Source of the DNA: Clitoria ternatea
Lineage: Eukaryota; Streptophyta; Magnoliopsida; Fabales; Fabaceae
Length of the DNA: 64,000 nt
Assembly: GCA_037962975.1 (NCBI GenBank)
Contig: CM075673.1
Coordinates: forward strand, 156,942,667 to 157,006,666
Direction: 5' to 3'
Shown here: positions 58,124 through 64,000 of the stretch, in pieces
Numbering within the stretch: position 1 is the first letter of the stretch
How the letters are laid out: every line of letters starts with the position of its first letter
Program-made: the position numbers and the translations under genes
The notes under the pieces: generated by a model
The model's input: the letters and a program-made list of their open reading frames with translations, nothing else
Databases searched by the model: none
What the model was told of the DNA's origin: nothing

Positions 58124-59875
58124 CACTAGTGTAAAAACAAGATTTAACATCGGTTTTTTTGGACATTTCACATCGGTTTTCATACCGATGTGGATCTGGC
58201 CGTTGTGAAATATAGGGACATCTCACATCGGTTTTAAAACTGATGTGAAAAAGAGATCTAACATCGGTTTTCCTAAAAAACCGATGTGAAAATGAGGACA
58301 TTTAACAACAGTTTTGCAAAAAACCGATGTGAAAAAGGGACATCTAACATCGGTTTTTTTAAAAACCGATGTGAAAAGGGACATTTAAAAAACCGATGTG
58401 AAAAATAGTTTTTTTACTTTTTTTATTTTTTATATTCTATTATTAATTTTGTTAACAAAACCTGAACAAGTTAATTTTCAATATTCATCCTGAATATATT
58501 TATTTTTTCATGACAATTCATGGACATACATCTATACAACAAATATAGAAAATAATGTATCAACACCAATTAAAATCATATGTCAATGAATCATATATAA
58601 CACCAAACATTGTTTTATACATGGTTTAAGTTAGAATTTAATAATAATATAAAGGCAAAAACATATATACACATATTCAAGACAACATTTTCAACACAAA
58701 AAAAAACAAGTCATATATAGATGAGAAATGGAAGAAACTTACAAGGGTGAAGCTCAAGATGTGGAGTTAGAGAAGATAAAATTGGAGAAGCTTGTACATA
58801 AGATCAATATGAAGCTTTAACATGATTTTGCAATGGCTGTTGGAGAGCTGCTCACGACCTTTAAACATGGGTGGAGCACGATGTGGAGATGAAGAGCTGC
58901 ACATTGTTACAAAACTATCATATTACAAAACGCGTAATAGAGAAATGAGATGGAGAGCACACATATTGGGAGCATACCATTCGCGAGAGAGAGCGTAATG
59001 TGCTACTTTGTAATGAAAAAATAATGAAAGGAAAGTTACACACTGATACCATATATAAATTAAAATAAAGTTACGTTATATTCCACATCGGTTTTTCGTA
59101 TCCCCCTTTTAGCCAAAAAAAATAACTTAAACAAGAAAAAGCATAATGTCAGGCAAATAAAAAAATTAAATGTTATATTTCACATCAGTTTTTAAAAAAA
59201 CCGATGTGGTATCTCCTCTATTTCACATCGATTTTTAAAAAACCGATGTGGTATGTAATTCAAAAAATACTCCTGACGCTAATTAAACGCACGAGAATGA
59301 AAAGCACAATGTCGGGCGATATTTCACATCGGTTTTTAAAAAAACCGATGTGGTATCTCCTCTAAAACACTATTTCACATCGATTTTTAAAAAACCGATG
59401 TGGTATGTAATTCAAAAAATACTCCTGGCGCTAATTAACGCTAACGCGCGAGAAGGAAAATTTCGTTCTTCCACATCGGTTGTTGGCTAAAACCGATGTT
59501 GAATCTTTTATTATTTTAATTTTAAGAAAAACAAAGAATTATGTAATTAAATATATATTATGTAATTAATTAAACCGAAGTTGATTTTTATTTTTTTATG
59601 CATTTTTCACATCGGTTTCTTAAAAAGCGTGGTCTAATATGCTTATGAAACATTTTACATAATTTGAAAATTGCCACCGCGTCAATATATAACATCGGTT
59701 TTATAAAACCGATGTGATAAACTATTTTCCACATCGGTTTTTTCAAAAAACCGATGTGAAATGTTTTCTGATGTTTTGTTTATTTACAAAAATGTCACCG
59801 CTTTTATATTTCATATCATTTTTTTGTTAAACTGTGATGAACTCTACGATGTGAAATGGTACTTTTCTACTAGTG
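58124..59875. mobile_element. Non-autonomous CACTA transposon
   Basis: Ends CACTAGTG and CACTAGTA (right end read on the minus strand), flanked by the 3-bp duplication CTT (58121-58123 and 59876-59878). Both subterminal regions are packed with ACATCGGTTTTT and its complement AAAAACCGATGT, often as facing pairs, in about 300 bp on the left and about 800 bp on the right. 1752 bp, no transposase. The motif is characteristic of a common legume CACTA-type repeat. Confidence 0.9.
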
Positions 59876-59878
59876 CTT

Positions 59879-61100
59879 CAGTCGTGTTTTCAAGCCAACT
59901 ACCATTCGCATCCTCCTCACTTTAGCTCTTACCTGTAGCTGGTCCATTCAACAACTTGATATTAACAATGCATTTCTCAATGGTGATCTCCATAAAGAGG
60001 TCTATATGACTCAACCACTGAGATTTGAGTCATCTTAATCTCATCTTGTGTGCAAGCTTAATAAAGTTATCTATGGCCTCAAACAAGCTCTCCGTGCGTG
60101 GTTTGATAAACTCTCCACTACCCTTCTACAATTTGGTTTCTCATCCAGTCGGTGTGATCCCTCTCTTTTCATTTTAGCTACTCCCTCTTATACTTTTTAT
60201 GTGTTAGTATATGTCGATGACATTTTAGTCACTAGAACCTGTCCATCCCAAATTCAAACTCTTCTCCTTCAGCTTCAGTCTAAGTTCGCTCTAAAATTAT
60301 TGGGTAAACATGACTACGTTCTTGGTCTTAAGGTTCATAAACTCCCTAACAAGTCCATTATCCTGACTTAGGAGAAATACGTTCATGATCTTCTCTTGAA
60401 AGTTGGTATGCTATACTCCAAGCCAATGCCTTCACCTATGGTCAACTCCCTGCACTTGTCCAAATTTAGGACTAATTTCTTTGAAGATCCCAGCACTTAT
60501 TGCTCTATTGTAGGTGCCCTACAATATGCAACCATCACGCGACCAGATATTAGTTTTGTTGTTAGCAAAGTATGCCAATTCATGGCTTCTCCATTACAGT
60601 CTCATTGGAAGGCAGTAAAAAGAATTCTTCGTTACTTACAGGCCACCCAATCCTTTGGCCGTTTGTTATAGCCAGCTGTCAATGCTCCTTTTCAAATCTC
60701 TGCCTTTTGTGACGTGGATTGAGCCACTGATACTAATGATCGTAGGTGCACCTCAGGCTCAGCCATCTTCCTTGGTCCCAACTTGATTTCCTAGTGGAGT
60801 AAGAAACAACACCTAGTATCAAGATCTAGTACAGAAGTTGAGTATTGTAGTTTGACCCTCACTACCCAAGAGGTCCTCTGGATTCAATCTCTGCTCAGCG
60901 AACTCCACATCCCAATCATTACTCCTATTGTATATTGTGATAACTTAAGCATAGTGAACCTAGCTCATAATCCCATACTTCACAACCGCACCAAGCATCT
61001 TGAATTGGATCTCTATTTTGTTCGGGAAAGAGTTGCTGCAAATCAACTCATTGTGTCTCATGTTCCAGCTAATGACAACTAGCTGATTGCCTCAGCAAAC
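59879..61100 (+). pseudogene. Old copia RT (C-terminal part) and RNase H
   Basis: Continues the RT frame after the CACTA element: INNAFLNGDLHKEVYM, KVIYGLKQALRAWF, and the catalytic YVDD near 60210 is intact. Stops at 60036, 60369 and 60669 are each one C-to-T change from glutamine codons. Two more, near 60720 and 60792, fit G-to-A changes from tryptophan. RNase H shows CDVD, STEVEY and CDNLS. Removing the insertion and one CTT leaves the frame in register. Confidence 0.82.
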
Positions 61101-61179
61101 CACTTTTAGGTTCTGCTTTTCTCCACTTCAGGAGAAAACTCATAGTGTGTGACTGCCCTGCTAAGGCACCCTCTCTGAG

Positions 61180-61192
61180 TTTGAGGGGGAGG
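61180..61192 (+). promoter_or_regulatory. Polypurine tract of the old copia element
   Basis: TTTGAGGGGGAGG just before the 3' LTR. Confidence 0.75.
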
Positions 61193-61419
61193 TTAGTGTA
61201 GAATAACTGACTCAATTAAATTTGTTATGATGAGCCAACAAAGTTGTTAGAAAATGGGCCCACTTGTAACTGCATAGCTAGCTAATATCCTTGTATATAA
61301 TTCCTATCACTTGTATCAAAATAATACATTGAATAGAAACATCTGTTTTATGCATTCACTGAAAATGTTGTTGCCTTTCTCTTTGCATTCACTTCTCTTT
61401 TCTCTGCCTTTCTATGTTG
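61193..61419 (+). repeat. 3' LTR of the old copia element
   Basis: TTAGTGTAGAATAAC...CTATGTTG, then TCTTA. Confidence 0.75.
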
Positions 61420-61496
61420 TCTTAACCCACCCATTTTACAAATAGGTTAGTCCATCAAGGTAGGTCCATTTTACCAACTTTACATGACATGATGTT

Positions 61497-61622
61497 AGGG
61501 AGCATTTGCGAGTTTGTTTCCAAACTTAAAATGGAAATATTTGCACCAATTATTTGGGGCAGTAGGACTTTTTATTTGAATTATTATATGAGTATATAAA
61601 AAATTTAAAATTGATTTTAAAT
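61497..61622. repeat. Direct repeat B, copy 1
   Basis: GGAGCATTTGCGAGTTTG, AAATATTT, GGGGCAG and the following A/T tail match 63048-63171 in the same order and orientation, about 85% by eye. Confidence 0.7.
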
Positions 61623-63047
61623 TAATCAATTGGTTATCTACTAATGAAAAACAGAAACATCTACTATATATTCATTTTAAATAGTATCCAATATGAGCAC
61701 TAATTAATAAAATATTTGGAATGCGAGGGTATGGAGCCAGCGTCAATCGGTCTAACATGCTGAACAAGGTCACCACGCAAAAGGTGCGAATGGTAACTTG
61801 GCAGTGTTACTTGCTTACTTCTCCTAGAATTGTTACTTTCTTGTGCTTTAAAGTCAAGGGGTAAAGGGGTTTTGTCAGGCATGGCTTTAACCTACCTAGG
61901 ATCTGCCAAGTTACAACCATCATACGGGTACCTTCTCACTCCCCTGCATAAGATAAGCCAAGCTCTATTAAGTTTTACCATAAATGGAGAAAAATACAAT
62001 AAGATTGTTGGATGGTCAAGATATGAGATATCTTTGATGAATGTAAGGAACCAACTAAGTTAAAGAATAAAAAATCAACATCCTATTAAAATATATCAAG
62101 TTTATCATTGTTTTTATTTAACCCAAATAAAAAACGAGTTGAGTTGCCGGGGTTATAAAAAAATTAAATAAATAAGACTTCATAGTTTATATAAAATAAA
62201 TAAATAAACGATTTCCCCCTTGCATGCATGCTGCAGAGAATCTGAATGTATATTCATTTCACCGCACCTCATCATAGCTATCATGTATTAGAGTAGCTAA
62301 AATCAGGATGATATTTGCAAATACACTGAGCACGTATCACATGCTGCAACTAGGTTTTGGCTGCTTCTTATGGATAATGATGTCCAATTTCCAAAAAGAG
62401 AAAAGGATATACACATATATCTTATGTAACTAGTCAAAGATATACCATATCAAGTAGCAAAGAAAATCCAAACCGGGATACCACCACCTTCAAAACATGA
62501 TGCTAATATGTTTTAACCCTTTCTTACAATTGGCTTCAGCTTCCACTTGATCACACACGACACTTACCATTAATCACATCCGTTTTTTCTCGTCAATTAA
62601 CTTTCTCAAGTTCTGTGTTTGAGATTATAAAATATAAAAAAAAAAACAGATGAAAATGAAATTACCTAGTTGATCTTCAATAGTGTGAAATGCATATCAT
62701 TCGGTTCTCTCTTTAAGTAGCTAGTAGGGATCTTAGTTAAATGGGAGAAGATAGAAGAATGGTAGTAGAAGATTGAATTTACTGCTAGAAAAGCCTTTAT
62801 AAAGATGTTATGTCTATTTCACTCGCACTCCAGAAAATATTACATAGTTATGAACATTTATAAGGACCGTTATTCGATAAATATAGAATAGAAATTAATA
62901 AAAATTTAAAAGATAAAAATGATATAACATTATATTCATTAACATATGTTATTAACATATATTACATTGTAATCTTTAGAACCAATTGTCCCAGCAAGTA
63001 ATATTTTCTCCCCATTTTCAAATTAAGTGGCCATGGCATAATGTCTC
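61623..63047. other. AT-rich DNA between the B repeats
   Basis: No gene recognised. A more GC-balanced island at 61720-61960 has short ORFs on both strands with no family I know; it may be a fragment of an organellar or genic sequence. Confidence 0.3.
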
Positions 63048-63171
63048 GGAGCATTTGCGAGTTTGCTTCCAAAACTGAAATGAAAATATTTACAGCAGCT
63101 GTCTGGGGCAGGATATTTTATTTGAGTTATAATATAACTGTGTGAAAAAAATTTAAATCAATCAATTATAT
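63048..63171. repeat. Direct repeat B, copy 2
   Basis: Second copy of the repeat at 61497-61622. Confidence 0.7.
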
Positions 63172-63182
63172 AAAACTTTCAA

Positions 63183-63520
63183 AACGGGCTATCCCATCTA
63201 ATCCATATTGGGTTTGGATTTTTTAGGTCGGACCAAAAAGGCCTGCGTTGAATTCGAGCTCAGAATTTCAAGAACAAGCCTGGCTCGTATTAGCTTGATG
63301 TAGACTTTTGACAGGTCTATATTATTTTTTATATATATAAATTACAAAATAATCCAACCATTAAAAATATATTAAATTTTTTTCATAAATACAAGATCTA
63401 AGTAAAAAAATATAGATTATTTTTTTTATATTAGTAAAATAAAAAATAATAAAAACATGTTGCAACCTGTGTCTGTCCATTTTACAAGTTTGACTGATCC
63501 ATTTTGACAACTTTTAATTA
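63183..63520. repeat. Dispersed repeat A, second copy
   Basis: TTTTTTAGGTCGGACCAAAAAGG and TCCATTTTGACAACTTTT match the two halves of the copy split by the old copia element (54345-54605 and 61425-61485). Confidence 0.5.
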
Positions 63521-64000
63521 TTATGTATGTGGATTAAAAATTATTTTTTAAATAGTCGAAAAGATTCTGCGACAGCTACAAAGGATCTGTATCAAAACAA
63601 AAGTCTTGATAAAGATCATTGTGTTCTTTGATTTAAAAAAACGTTTAATTTGTGAAAAACTGTATGATTAAAATAAAAACTTATAATAAGATATAGTGCC
63701 TGGATAGTTTGGGTATAATGGTTAACATTTGTAAATATAACCTTGTCACCATGACGATATATTGGGGGGAATTGGGGTTACTCCACTAACGGGATTATCT
63801 AGTGTTTTTATATACTTGTTCATATAGGTTGTTTTTAATAATTGAAATAAAAAATAATTTTACATCAGAATAACTATATAAAATTTTATTTTTAAACATA
63901 TTTTTAATATTAATTAATTTACCAATAAATATAAAATTATTTTTATATAAATTATTAAAATAACCCATAAGAAAACAACTGGAGTAATGGGATCCGAGTC
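63521..64000. other. AT-rich end of window
   Basis: No gene or known repeat seen. Confidence 0.4.

Larger units (their letters stand above)
54606..61419 (+). mobile_element. Old Ty1/copia retrotransposon with nested CACTA element
   Basis: Short LTRs (54606-54836 and 61193-61419), tRNA-Met PBS, one gag-pol unit and polypurine tract. TCTTA at 54601-54605 and 61420-61424 is the target duplication. By eye about 10% LTR divergence, the oldest in the window. The short LTR and gag sequence suggest the Ale/Retrofit group. Confidence 0.85.

Noticed and set aside
61700..62063. Possible host gene exon on either strand
   Set aside because: Short ORFs, no recognisable family, no flanking exons; left as unassigned.
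63700..63780. tRNA-like stretch (GGGTATAATGGTTAAC)
   Set aside because: Resembles a D-arm by eye but no anticodon or T-arm can be folded; AT-rich coincidence.

Overview
This 64 kb window looks like plant nuclear heterochromatin, most likely from a legume and probably soybean or a close relative. The reasons are SIRE-type Ty1/copia, Athila-type and Ogre/Tat-type Ty3/gypsy retrotransposons with plant primer-binding sites, a small CACTA element with ACATCGGTTTT arrays, and AT-rich flanks. The species is an inference. I found no intact host gene. Nearly everything that can be explained is transposable-element DNA, much of it nested.

Layout. (1) 1-5049 is the 3' end of an Athila-like gypsy element. 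It has a protease-containing gag-pol fragment whose RT, RNase H and integrase are deleted, a 1.4 kb 3' region and a 2.5 kb LTR. (2) 5050-8090 is an unassigned AT-rich block with a TATA/CT-rich start, microsatellites, a 140-bp tandem repeat and a 25-bp palindrome. (3) 8091-47280 is one very large Ogre/Tat-type element on the minus strand. It contains ORF1, gag, protease, a G-patch segment, a probable intron, RT, RNase H, a second RNase H, integrase and two 3' minisatellites. It is split by two younger insertions on the plus strand. An env-class Athila element (9361-21847, TSD TCATC) sits inside its 3' minisatellite. A SIRE-type copia element (35775-45618) sits inside its 5' LTR. (4) 47281-54350 is AT-rich and holds a copia gag remnant, a hAT-like end, an (AT)n tract and a decayed endogenous pararetrovirus-like segment. 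(5) 54606-61419 is an old copia element carrying a 1.75 kb non-autonomous CACTA transposon in its RT region. (6) 61425-64000 is AT-rich repeats with no gene recognised.

Age order. By-eye LTR differences are about 10% (old copia), 5-6% (Ogre-like) and 2-2.5% (Athila and SIRE insertions), which agrees with the nesting. Most in-frame stops can be explained by C-to-T or G-to-A changes, mainly CAG or CAA to a stop, as expected for methylated, silenced DNA.

Most interesting pattern. The Athila (gypsy) and SIRE (copia) elements both carry an extra ORF after pol, traditionally called env-like. The two proteins appear to share one fold and layout, with no visible signal peptide or membrane segment. 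In both elements the extra ORF is preceded by an array of the same short palindromes that fill that element's own LTR, then by a TATA box. This looks like a private, LTR-mimicking promoter. Separately, the two Athila-type elements carry a small hairpin with core TG-RRGA-CA and a changing stem, followed at 5-9 nt by an AGTKTGGGG polypurine motif. The hairpin and motif are repeated 1.3 kb upstream of the LTR.
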